Part shown: positions 57,701 through 64,000 of the stretch, piece by piece
Position numbering within the stretch: position 1 is the stretch's first letter
How the letters are laid out: the number at the start of each line of letters is the position of its first letter
Origin: Heligmosomoides polygyrus polygyrus
Lineage: Eukaryota; Nematoda; Chromadorea; Rhabditida; Heligmosomidae
Assembly: GCA_947396885.1 (NCBI GenBank)
Contig: OX377201.1
Span: 70,096,983-70,160,982 of the forward strand
Length of the DNA: 64,000 nt
Reading direction: 5' to 3'
The notes under the pieces: model-generated
Databases searched by the model: none
What the model saw: the letters and a program-made list of their open reading frames with translations, nothing else
What the model was told of the DNA's origin: nothing
Program-made: the position numbers and the translations under genes

Positions 57701-58772
57701 TTCAAAGCAGTCGTGAAGAAATCGTAAAAATTCAGTTTTGTTTAGATTTTGTCTTCAGTAGTGCAGGCCTGGAAAGGAGGATATTTCCTCCACCTTACCC
57801 CACCCAAACAAGCATCCTACTGCAAATAAAGCATTATTTATTCAAGATTAAGCTTACATCACAGGGTTTGGACAAAATCGTCGGACTCTGCAGAGGGAAA
57901 TCAAGGTGGATCCCCCTTTCTGGACTTACACCCTTTCACTTGGTTCGTTCTCTTTCTGCTTACCAAAGAGAGGAACCCAACATTGTTAGAAGCCCGGTCT
58001 GCATTGCATTCATTTCTAGATTGTGCCAAAATAGGTGTCAACTAATCAAGGTCCTTGTCCTATTACGTCTAGTTCTCCAACCCCAATCACCGTCGCCACT
58101 GGCCTATCGGTCTGAGTGGTTAGCTGAACACCTTGTTTCCAATGTAGTGCAGTGTGCATACATGTGCCGTATGTGGCAGCGCTACAAAGTACCCCCCCCC
58201 CTCCCCTAAACAGAAAAACTGAATAAGGAATAATCAGGCACAGGGAACCGACAGAGTAACAGAGTAACAAACCCTGACAAGAAGATTTGTTCAAGAACTA
58301 AAAGTAAGCGGTCAAAACAAAACATTAAAAGTGATAATCCGAGACCTGGGAAGGGTAACATGTCTGGGCGCCTTCTGAGACATAATTTTGCTAGGGTGGG
58401 GGCATAAATTTCACGCTCAACATATACTGAATCTCTTCCGAAATGAACAAACTAATGCGTAAAAGAACACAAAAATACACGCGGCACGACCAATAATGAG
58501 TCAGTGGTTCTCAGCTGAGCAAATCTGAATGCGGTGCTGTAATGTTTGTTCCCTTTTCAGCGAATGAAAGCGGATGTGGAATCGGTGTAGTGGGCATGAA
58601 GGAGACAAACGGAGAAGGACCCACCGCGTTTCTCACAGAAGAGAGCTCTGCAGTCAGCGGACACGACTCGAAGGTGCCCTTCTCGACCTGAAATGAGCGA
58701 GCTGTAGCCGAGCGGGGGAGGACGGACCGCCGGTACCTTCTCGAAGAGGTCGGCGATCTGCAGGCTGTTCAT
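36007..58772 (-). CDS. kdin-1: Kidins220/ARMS orthologue (ankyrin-repeat, KAP P-loop NTPase, SAM-like membrane scaffold), 33-exon model
   Basis: Kidins220/ARMS is a four-pass membrane scaffold that binds neurotrophin and ephrin receptors and links them to MAPK signalling; the worm role is inferred from the family. Exons in transcript order (window coordinates): 58737-58772, 55631-55729, 55478-55576, 55332-55406, 55161-55268, 54156-54272, 54005-54103, 53514-53611, 53202-53301, 53024-53122, 50122-50287, 49868-50047, 49672-49810, 45819-45973, 45582-45741, 45264-45409, 45041-45179, 44784-44958, 43658-43756, 43452-43590, 43165-43262, 43009-43110, 42804-42918, 42548-42693, 41856-41933, 41676-41790, 40522-40641, 40008-40162, 39858-39947, 39721-39795, 39152-39287, 37867-38050, 36007-36217. 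They total 4053 nt, exactly 1351 codons including the stop. All junctions are GT/AG and phases agree throughout. The core (55729-39858) is firm. Exon 1 and the last four exons are weaker, and a short missed exon between exons 1 and 2 is possible. Confidence 0.92.
36231..36787. mobile_element. MITE family A, interrupted by a second MITE, in the last intron of the Kidins220 gene
   Basis: Inverted ends of about 57 bp contain ATTCATCAAAGTTACTGCAG and CTTTAACGGAGAATTGTAAG; the right end finishes GGCCCC at 36787. Core GATAACGTGGCTTATC / GATAAGCCGCGTTATC. The left part (to 36291) and right part (from 36678) join into the same layout as the uninterrupted copy at 23476-23640. Confidence 0.85.
36292..36674. 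mobile_element. Nested GC-rich MITE with TCA target duplication
   Basis: Ends AGGCTCGTGCACAGTT and its complement; TCA at 36289-36291 and 36675-36677. A three-base duplication suits PIF/Harbinger. The right end is a perfect tandem of two 41 bp units (36593-36633 and 36634-36674), each ending CACGAGCCT. Confidence 0.85.
38539..38688. mobile_element. MITE with GGGGCCAGATTCAT ends
   Basis: Left GGGGCCAGATTCAT, right TTGATGAATCTGGCCC, 150 bp; sits in an intron of the Kidins220 gene. Preceded at 38380-38538 by a GC-rich 'gacaggagcgac' fragment. Confidence 0.75.
38755..38990 (+). repeat. Dispersed repeat family C, uninterrupted copy
   Basis: Runs from AATCCGGACTTAAAG through CCATATATCTACGG, AAAAGAACGCTGGAGATATG and GTACCACTCTCTG. 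It is collinear with 2030-2193 joined to 5675-5740. Confidence 0.75.
39858..40641 (-). CDS. kdin-1: SAM-like domain exons of the Kidins220 orthologue
   Basis: Exon 40522-40641 is a linker (residues about 1028-1067). Exons 40008-40162 and 39858-39947 together encode a SAM-like helical domain: [33 protein letters not shown], then [19 protein letters not shown]. This mirrors the SAM-like region of vertebrate Kidins220, including the conserved GDW. The two halves are split by a 60 nt intron (39948-40007) with a GTAAGC donor and a gttcag acceptor. The intron is a multiple of three without a stop, so a naive ORF call reads through it. The worm protein lacks most of the long Pro-rich linker found in vertebrates. 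Confidence 0.88.
40890..40960 (+). mobile_element. tRNA-derived SINE-like fragment
   Basis: GGCGGCGCAGTGGTAGCG is A-box-like; CGGTTCTCTTCTC 35 bases downstream is a degenerate B box. Lies in an intron of the Kidins220 gene. Confidence 0.35.
41676..43756 (-). CDS. kdin-1: Walker B and C-terminal KAP-domain exons of the Kidins220 orthologue
   Basis: Exon 43658-43756 has the Walker B strand [14 protein letters not shown] (aspartate near residue 756). Exon 43452-43590 has the sensor-like strand [18 protein letters not shown]. Then follow [17 protein letters not shown] (43165-43262), a variable charged exon (43009-43110), [14 protein letters not shown] (42804-42918), [19 protein letters not shown] (42548-42693), and two exons ending [18 protein letters not shown] (41856-41933, 41676-41790). 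All align collinearly with vertebrate Kidins220. The donor of exon 43009-43110 is placed at GTATGG because only that choice keeps the frame. Confidence 0.93.
44784..45973 (-). CDS. kdin-1: Four membrane segments of the Kidins220 orthologue, inserted in the KAP NTPase
   Basis: Five exons. 45819-45973 encodes two back-to-back hydrophobic helices (about residues 472-523). 45582-45741 gives the linker with [12 protein letters not shown]. 45264-45409 carries the highly conserved [16 protein letters not shown] stretch. 45041-45179 and 44784-44958 each encode one membrane helix (about residues 626-730), the second followed by a basic helix ([18 protein letters not shown]) that aligns with the vertebrate protein. 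This topology, with four membrane passes between Walker A and Walker B, is diagnostic of the family. The intron before it (45974-49671) is 3.7 kb and full of repeat DNA. Confidence 0.93.
46185..49160. repeat. Family X foldback repeat, copy c, in the 3.7 kb Kidins220 intron
   Basis: The left part (46190-46380) is the chain of 'cttttcaaattaaattg' units; 46390-46560 has 'ctgccccaataagtg' and 'gaattgaactttgtttt'. 46640-46800 pairs inversely with about 48360-48540 (shared CGAAATCTGGTCGA, GGCTCATCGCGAAGCGGC). 48640-48900 has the 'gcatggcgcgatctctta' block. A poly-C run is at 48540-48554. No coding frame. Confidence 0.6.
49672..50287 (-). CDS. kdin-1: Last ankyrin repeats and Walker A exons of the Kidins220 orthologue
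   Basis: Exon 50122-50287 carries the last ankyrin repeats ([30 protein letters not shown]). Exon 49868-50047 carries the conserved linker ([13 protein letters not shown]) and the [13 protein letters not shown] entry to the KAP domain. Exon 49672-49810 carries the P-loop, [11 protein letters not shown], with the lysine near residue 447. KAP-family NTPases have this Walker A and then membrane segments inserted before Walker B, which is what follows. Phases run 1, 1, 2 across the three exons and fit their neighbours. Confidence 0.95.
51304..52562 (+). mobile_element. Mariner element with TIRs and TA target duplication
   Basis: Ends TTAGGTTGGAAAAAAAGTCT (51304) and its near-exact complement (52562); TA at 51302-51303 and 52563-52564. 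1259 bp, full length for the family. A hookworm mariner named bandit is known; whether this is the same lineage needs a sequence comparison. Confidence 0.95.
51482..52425 (+). pseudogene. Mariner transposase, nearly full length but frameshifted
   Basis: The probable start is the ATG at 51482. N-terminal helix-turn-helix segments ([25 protein letters not shown]), second helix-turn-helix ([21 protein letters not shown]), LLSVWW, second catalytic Asp ([12 protein letters not shown]), [15 protein letters not shown] with the third Asp, and a stop at 52423-52425. At least three frameshifts. The first catalytic site reads TGEESW where TGDEKW is usual, so Asp is replaced by Glu. Confidence 0.9.
53024..55729 (-). 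CDS. kdin-1: Ankyrin-repeat exons of the Kidins220 orthologue (residues about 13-310)
   Basis: Nine exons encode consecutive ankyrin repeats, a protein-binding solenoid on the cytosolic N-terminal side. Typical helices are visible in each, such as [57 protein letters not shown] and [11 protein letters not shown]. Five exons are exactly 99 nt (33 codons, one repeat), and most boundaries are phase 0, so exon and repeat units coincide. The order and local sequence match vertebrate Kidins220 repeat by repeat. Two introns are tiny: 55577-55630 (54 nt) and 54104-54155 (52 nt). Confidence 0.93.
56076..56290. repeat. Minisatellite, unit near 50 bp
   Basis: About four to five imperfect units of 'cgtcttctgaatccctacg.acgttg.acgacgtcttcagga' in intron 1 of the Kidins220 gene. 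Confidence 0.85.
56291..58736. other. Rest of intron 1 of the Kidins220 gene
   Basis: No exon fitting the gene was found. A plus-strand open frame at 56947-57315 has no motif. A C-run is at 58192-58203. Confidence 0.45.
58737..58772 (-). CDS. kdin-1: Putative first coding exon of the Kidins220 orthologue
   Basis: An ATG at 58772 opens twelve codons ([12 protein letters not shown]) ending at a GTACCG donor in phase 0, which matches the phase-0 acceptor of the first ankyrin exon 3 kb downstream. The surrounding 58.65-58.98 kb is GC-rich, as expected for a 5' end. The vertebrate protein has about 30 residues before its first ankyrin repeat, so this exon is short and another small exon may be missing. 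The frame stays open upstream, so a longer N-terminus is also possible. Confidence 0.45.
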
Positions 58773-59299
58773 CGTGGCCGGGAGAGCCGAGGCGACTGCG
58801 AACGCGCTGCTCGCCGCCTCTGCCCACGGGCGTCGATTGCTGCCGCCCGCCTGCACCATGCCCTCGCAGCTCCGGCCACTCCACCTAAATGCTCGCGGAC
58901 TCAGATTTCCGGCCCACAGCACGTCACCGAACGCATTCACCGCGCGCGAACACCACGGAACTGCTGACACGGCCCGACGATAAATACACAGTTCGGAGGA
59001 TGACTGTGAGCACGGTTTCCGTTCAGGACCTCAAGTTAAGATACAGGAACTGCACGGTGGCTCTACAAAGTCATGTCAGGTGCAACTCAAAAAATGGGTG
59101 CAGTAGTCTGATTGCGTCGTTACTAGATTTTGCGGTAAGTCATTTGCTAAAATGTACGAGCACTTGGCACAGGTCGGGCATAGTACTGCACGCCTAGACG
59201 GGGAGCATGCCCTCTCCATGGTCCCTTTAGATTCCCACGCCGATTAGCAAAAAATTCACACTGCTCACAAAACCCCTGCAGTTCTATGTTAAAGCATTA
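58773..59299. promoter_or_regulatory. Upstream region of the Kidins220 gene
   Basis: 58773-58990 is GC-rich and unmasked by repeats, consistent with a 5' untranslated or promoter region for the minus-strand gene. A cattta(g) acceptor-like site at about 58890 could be used for cis- or trans-splicing of the leader. No TATA box recognised. Confidence 0.3.
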
Positions 59300-59360
59300 C
59301 GATCATCATATACCGTAGATATATAGGGTGATTGCTTCAGTCCAAGTCCGGAAACCAATA
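59300..59360 (-). repeat. Dispersed repeat family C, reversed fragment
   Basis: CCGTAGATATATAGGGTGATTGC is the complement of the block at 2090 and 38800. Confidence 0.6.
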
Positions 59361-59449
59361 CAATCGCCAGGAATGTGCTCCAAGTGCGGATTTTAAGGGT
59401 ACGTTCTCATGGGCTTCTGTTGTGTAGTTACGTACACAACACCCCGCAG

Positions 59450-59935
59450 TCACTCTTGTCGCTGTCGGCGCCTGTTCATACTCTCCGACGTTCCTGTCGC
59501 CCTAGGCCCGTTTACATATGTTGTATGCATAGACATATGTTGTACTTCGTCGTCCTGTCGGCGGCAGTGCGTACCAACCCAGGCAACACTGTTCCCGACC
59601 GCATCGCCGACAGCGCCGCGGGCGGTGTTACATACCCGTCGCCAACTCTGTGCGCGGCAGCTTGTCGCTGGCCCTCTGGCCGCGAAGGGCCCTCGCTGCA
59701 TTCTCTCGAGTGCACTCTGCTTCTCTCGCGCCGCGCTCAACGCGAAGGAAACAGAGAGCACGAGCGTTCTCTAGCTGGGCGACGAAGTATAACATATGCC
59801 CCTTGTTCGCATTGCTCTTGTCGTTCCCGCCGCGAACTATGGGCCTTGTCACAGTCAACGACGGCAGTGACTAGAGCGGCAGCAACGGCTAGGAACTATG
59901 AGCAGGTGATAGGAACGACTGGGACAACTGCATAG
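59450..59935. repeat. GC-rich inverted repeat
   Basis: CATATGTTGTACTTCGTCG (59538-59556) pairs with CGACGAAGTATAACATATG (59781-59799), and outer 'ctgttcatact' with 'ctatgagcag'. Long open frames here (up to 186 codons) overlap on both strands and reflect composition only. Confidence 0.55.
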
Positions 59936-60132
59936 CGTAACCATACATAAGAAGCCATTGGGGAAAATATTCTTCAAATCCGGACAACTTGTTCGAATTT
60001 TGCGGAATTATGCCGGGAAATTCCAATAAGTGGGGAAATCACTTAGTACTTATGCTTATGCCAACTGTACACAAAGTGGTGAATAGTAGATGATGTAGTT
60101 AGCTAATACCTTCCTCCCTACACCCCCCCCCC

Positions 60133-63054
60133 CAGGGTCAAGCTAAAGGTTCGGGAATCGAAGGAGGGGGGTGGGGTCGTACTGTGGCCTCGTGTGGGGG
60201 GGGGGCGGTCGTACTCTTCCGGTTTTGGCAGAGGATTCTCTCTTATTCTTTAGGTTTTTAGGCGATGAATTCTTAATAAGTTCTTTTTTCCAGGAATGTC
60301 TACGAAGGCGTGGAGCGTCTCCTTCGTCCCGCGAAGTTGTAAAAATTAATATAAAAATGTTTCAAATAATGATTGTATTACTTGTTAAAAATAAAGATTT
60401 TCTGCACCCAGATTTGGAGTCAATGAGAAGTTTCCATTTTTCAGATTTTTTTCAGGAAGTCATGGACGCGACAATTTTCTTACTGAATGAACGACATCTA
60501 CGTCCTAAATTGCAGACTATAAAATTTGAAGTGTCAATTGCTAAGAAAAATTAAGCGCTTTCCCTACAAGATTTTTGAAAGCGCTCTTCGAAGGGATGAC
60601 GGAATGGCAACCGGAGGAAGAACTTGTCACGAAACTAATCTTATCTCTTCTGCATGAAACAGCATCAGAAAGTGGAGTTGTGGGCAATAAAGTTTTAATC
60701 CACAGTTTCACACACGGTAGTAAAACCTGCTTTTCTGAAGCGATCCTCTGTATGAACATACGCTCCGATTTGTATGATTTGCCGAAAATTTTCGACACCG
60801 TTAATTACATGGAGGTCGCTATTTTTACAGCGTGCTTTTTAAAGCGTAGGATCCACGCTTCTTATAATTTTGAAATCTATGTGAAATTTTCAGAGATGTC
60901 GAACAAACTCCGAAATATGGTAGGTTACGTAGAGCCATTGCGTTCTCCGGTATCATCGATCGACAATGAGGATGGTCTTCTCGCGGAAAAATCTTCTATC
61001 TTCTGATGGAAAGAACACACGAGAGTAATATTGTGCTTCATGGAATTCTAAGTCATGAATATTGCATAGTAAAAAGCTAAGCTTCTTCGCAGCGATATCC
61101 AATGATTAGGGCGGATCGTATTTGAATTTTCCGTTTTTAAGAAAAATTCATTAATTTTGAAGATCACCCACACAGTTGAAATCTGGCCACAAAGTTATAA
61201 GCCTTGCTCAATGCACAGTGTGAAAATCATAGTTTTCTGAAACGAAATTTGTGAAGAACTGCTCGTAAACTCTGCACCGTCGACATTGGAGTGATTTCAT
61301 AAAGTTGATCATAACTCGGTTAATTTTTTGAAATTCAAAAATCCCAATTACCTTTTCAAAAATAGAGGAATGCTTTCTAACCATATAGAAACCAGTTTTC
61401 AAAAAGGGGTCTTCATACGGGGCGGGGGGTCGATTTTTGGCACGTATTTCTGCAACAATGAACCAGAAATTGAACCCCACCGCCCCTATGAAGGCCTCTT
61501 TTTTAAAAACCGATTTTTATATTATAAAAAGCGCTTTTTTCTAGCTCTCGAAAAAAAAACTCCTGGCTTTTCCAAATTTCAAAAAAAAACTTACCGAGAT
61601 ATAATTATTTATACAAAATCACTTCAATTTTTTGTCGCACAAAAATCGAAGGCCTCCGCCCGTTTGGATACCTTGTTTTTGAGAATCGATTTTTACGCAG
61701 TGTGAAAGTTCTTTTCTTCTAGTTTCTAAAAAGCCATTGGCTTTTTCAAATTTTCAAAAATTACTGAGTTATAGTCATTTTTGTGAACGTCGAATTTCGT
61801 CGCTCCTATGACGTCGGTGCCATATCGGCCAGGAATCCATCCAATCTATTCGTTTCAGAAAACTATGATTTTCACACTGTGCATTGAACAAGACTTAAAA
61901 CTCTTTGTGGCCAGATTTCAACTGTGTGGGTGATCTTCAGGAAAAAATTAATGAATTTTTCTTAAAAAATGGAAAATTCAAATACGATCCGCCCTAATCA
62001 TTGGATATCGCTGCGAAGAAGCTTAGCTTTTTACTATGCAATATTCATGACTTAGAATTCCATGAAGCACAATATTACTCTCGTGTGTTCTTTCCATCAG
62101 AAGATAGAAGATTTTTCCGCGAGAAGACCATCCTCATTGTCGATCGATGATACCGGAGAACGCAATGGCTCTACGTAACCTACCATATTTCGGAGTTTGT
62201 TCGACATCTCTGAAAATTTCACATAGATTTCAAAATTATAAGAAGCGTGGATCCTACGCTTTAAAAAGCACGCTGTAAAAATAGCGACCTCCATGTAATT
62301 AACGGTGTCGAAAATTTTCGGCAAATCATACAAATCGGAGCGTATGTTCATACAGAGGATCGCTTCAGAAAAGCAGGTTTTACTACCGTGTGTGAAACTG
62401 TGGATTAAAACTTTATTGCCCACAACTCCACTTTCTGATGCTGTTTCATGCAGAAGAGATAAGATTAGTTTCGTGACAAGTTCTTCCTCCGGTTGCCATT
62501 CCGTCATCGCTTCCGAGAGTGTCTAAAAATGTTGTGGATAAAGCACTTAAGTCCGCTTTAGAAATTAACACTCGGCATTGTATAGAGTACAACTTCGAAT
62601 GCAGATGTTGCTCCTCCACGTACAAAAATGTGCCGTGCCCACGAGATGCTGGGAAAGCCTGAAAAGTTGAACTCGTTGTGATTAATTCGACAACTGCTCT
62701 CAAAAGTGCTTTATTTTCAACCGTAAACAAACAAAATATTATTATCAAAAGATATATATGGGGGATTACATTTACAAAACCTTTATCAGAGTTTTTTCTA
62801 GCAAATTACTATTATAAATTAAACAGTTACTCAGTAGCACTCTTTCTTGAACTATCCTGACACAGTAGAAGCTGCACCTGGAAAGAAGGACCTATTTAAG
62901 GGTACAAAAATCGCATGAAAACTTTTAAAAAATCCATTGCGGATAGGAAATAAAACGGTGGTCTACACAAGGGGAGGGGTCGTACCTGATCCGCTCTGGG
63001 AGGGGGGGGGGGTCGTAAATTTTCGGCAAAAATCGAACCCCACGCTTGACCCTG
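60133..63054. mobile_element. Foldback hAT-like element, second copy
   Basis: Ends CAGGGTCAAGC (60133) and complement (63054), with the same G-run/TCGTA blocks inside each end as the copy at 2194. Arms of about 1.1 kb (60380-61470 and 61650-62740) are inverted. The flanking octamers (CCCCCCCC and CCACCCTC) match at only 6 of 8 positions, so the target duplication is decayed or obscured by the C-run. 2.92 kb, no transposase. Confidence 0.82.
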
Positions 63055-63172
63055 CCACCCTCACACCCTACCACTGTCACGCCTCTTACATTGAATATAC
63101 ACATATCGTCGAACTGCAATCGAGCAGGGGCGCTGCCAGTCGCGCAGCAGCGGAGTATAAAGGGTCTCTAAA

Positions 63173-63290
63173 CCCTAGTTTACACTTGCGGCAGGACGAC
63201 CGCCATAGGTATCGAATTTCGCGTCGCTGGGTCGATATCTATTCTGACAATGGTGCCGCGCCGCGTAGCGGCGCAAGTATAAACTAGGTC
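63173..63290. mobile_element. Small MITE
   Basis: CCTAGTTTACACTTGCGGC at the left pairs with GCGCAAGTATAAACTAGG at the right; about 118 bp. Confidence 0.7.
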
Positions 63291-63304
63291 TAAGGCAAAT
63301 GTTT

Positions 63305-63505
63305 ACTTCGGCGACGCGTCACCGACAGGTCAGCGACAGTGCTGAGCGGATGCTACGCAGTGCGTAGCAACCTGCGCAACATTGTCGCCGACCGCGCCAC
63401 CGACGCTGTCGCCGGCAACGTCGCAGTGGTGCTATAATCCCGTCGCGACGCTTAGCGTCAACGACAACCTCCCGCAGTGCGGAGCGCTGTGACAGGTTGT
63501 CGCTG
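63305..63505. repeat. GC-rich CGGCGAC/GTCGCCG repeat
   Basis: Dense in 'gtcgccgac' and 'cagcgacag' stretches on both strands, related to the block at 19345-19430. CTTCGGCGACGCGTCACC near the left has no clear partner at the right. Confidence 0.45.
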
Positions 63506-63559
63506 ATTCCTTGAATTTAGTTGTTGACCCGTTGAAGTTGGAAAAATATAACGTTTTCC

Positions 63560-63703
63560 TGGATTTTTTCATTTTAAGTAGTGGTTTGCAGCTAATTATA
63601 TTTTCTACGAAATTTAACGATTTACCGGAAATTTAACGAAAATTTTCCGTTAAAAAATTCCGTTTAAAAAAAATTAACGGGCAGAACTTTGGGTGCACCC
63701 CTG
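63560..63703. mobile_element. Right end of the CAGGGGTG hAT-like family
   Basis: AT-rich 'ttaccggaaatttaacg' subterminal stretch ending in the complement of CAGGGGTGCACC at 63703, as at the right end of the 10088-15446 element. The left end is not in the window. Confidence 0.55.
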
Positions 63704-64000
63704 ATCTCCACGCCAAACATCCTGCGCGCTGCGAAAAAGTATGGGAGCGATGGACACGGGAAAGCATTCAGCATCCCGCGCGCGACTGTTGCGGCGGTCG
63801 CGGCGCAATTGCTGTTGACCATCCCGCTGCGCGCGGCCAAGAGTGATCTGCTGAGCGCAGCGGTAGCTTTGGCTTTCATTAAGCAAGAAGAAGTATTATG
63901 AGCAATTGTCCTCCATCGCAATAGCGTAGCTAAGACTAGTCCTTTAAATCTCATATAAAATTTAGACTATTCCTACCATTTTCATACGACTATGCTTTGT
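63704..64000. other. GC-rich right edge
   Basis: Shares a GCGCTGCGAAAAAGTATG block with the MITE at 14580-14916. Overlapping open frames are compositional. Confidence 0.4.

Noticed and set aside
59375..59935. 186-codon plus-strand open frame
   Set aside because: GC-rich inverted repeat with long frames on both strands; no motif.
60575..61006. 143-codon frame in the foldback arm as a transposase
   Set aside because: No catalytic motif of hAT or any other transposase; openness is shared only because the arms are identical.

Overview
The window is eukaryotic and most likely from a parasitic nematode of the hookworm/strongylid type. The evidence is one long intron-rich gene with nematode-style splice sites (gt(a/g)ag donors, t-rich acceptors ending in cag), 50-60 nt introns mixed with multi-kb ones, mariner and RTE-type elements, and many small GC-rich inverted-repeat elements. 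The species call is an inference; no rRNA or mitochondrial marker is present.

The only well-supported host gene is on the minus strand, from about 58.77 kb down to 36.0 kb: the orthologue of Kidins220/ARMS (kdin-1 in C. elegans). I could chain 33 exons in one reading frame into a protein of about 1350 residues: ankyrin repeats, a KAP-family P-loop NTPase with four membrane segments between Walker A and Walker B, a SAM-like domain, and a Ser/Arg-rich tail. Its first exon and its last exons are the least certain parts. Three open segments with good splice acceptors at 32.06-35.16 kb on the same strand may be further 3' exons or a neighbouring gene. An isolated exon-like segment lies at 5.8-5.96 kb.

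The rest is a repeat graveyard. 0-6 kb: an inverted four-copy repeat, a decayed mariner (950-1835) and a 3.5 kb foldback hAT-like element (2194-5666) with a perfect 8 bp target duplication. 7-10 kb: RTE fragments including an internal inversion. 10-15.5 kb: an element with hAT-type ends and 8 bp target duplication (10088-15446) holding a nested element with two 1.06 kb nearly identical inverted arms. 16-24 kb: CA repeat, tRNA-like SINEs, a second mariner (17543-18698), and a second RTE copy (20.3-22.6 kb) interrupted by two retroposons. 22.6-28 kb: foldback elements, one with a 0.8 kb ACACATGT-rich satellite in its loop, and GC-rich MITEs. 28-36 kb: further repeats. 36-59 kb: the Kidins220 gene, whose large introns carry MITEs, a repeat family of period-like AATT-rich arms, a third mariner (51304-52562) and a minisatellite. 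60-64 kb: a second copy of the foldback hAT-like element, with an identity block between its arms, then small MITEs.

Several insertions can be proven from the window itself because an uninterrupted paralogue of the target is also present. Nothing prokaryotic, no CRISPR and no rRNA gene is seen.
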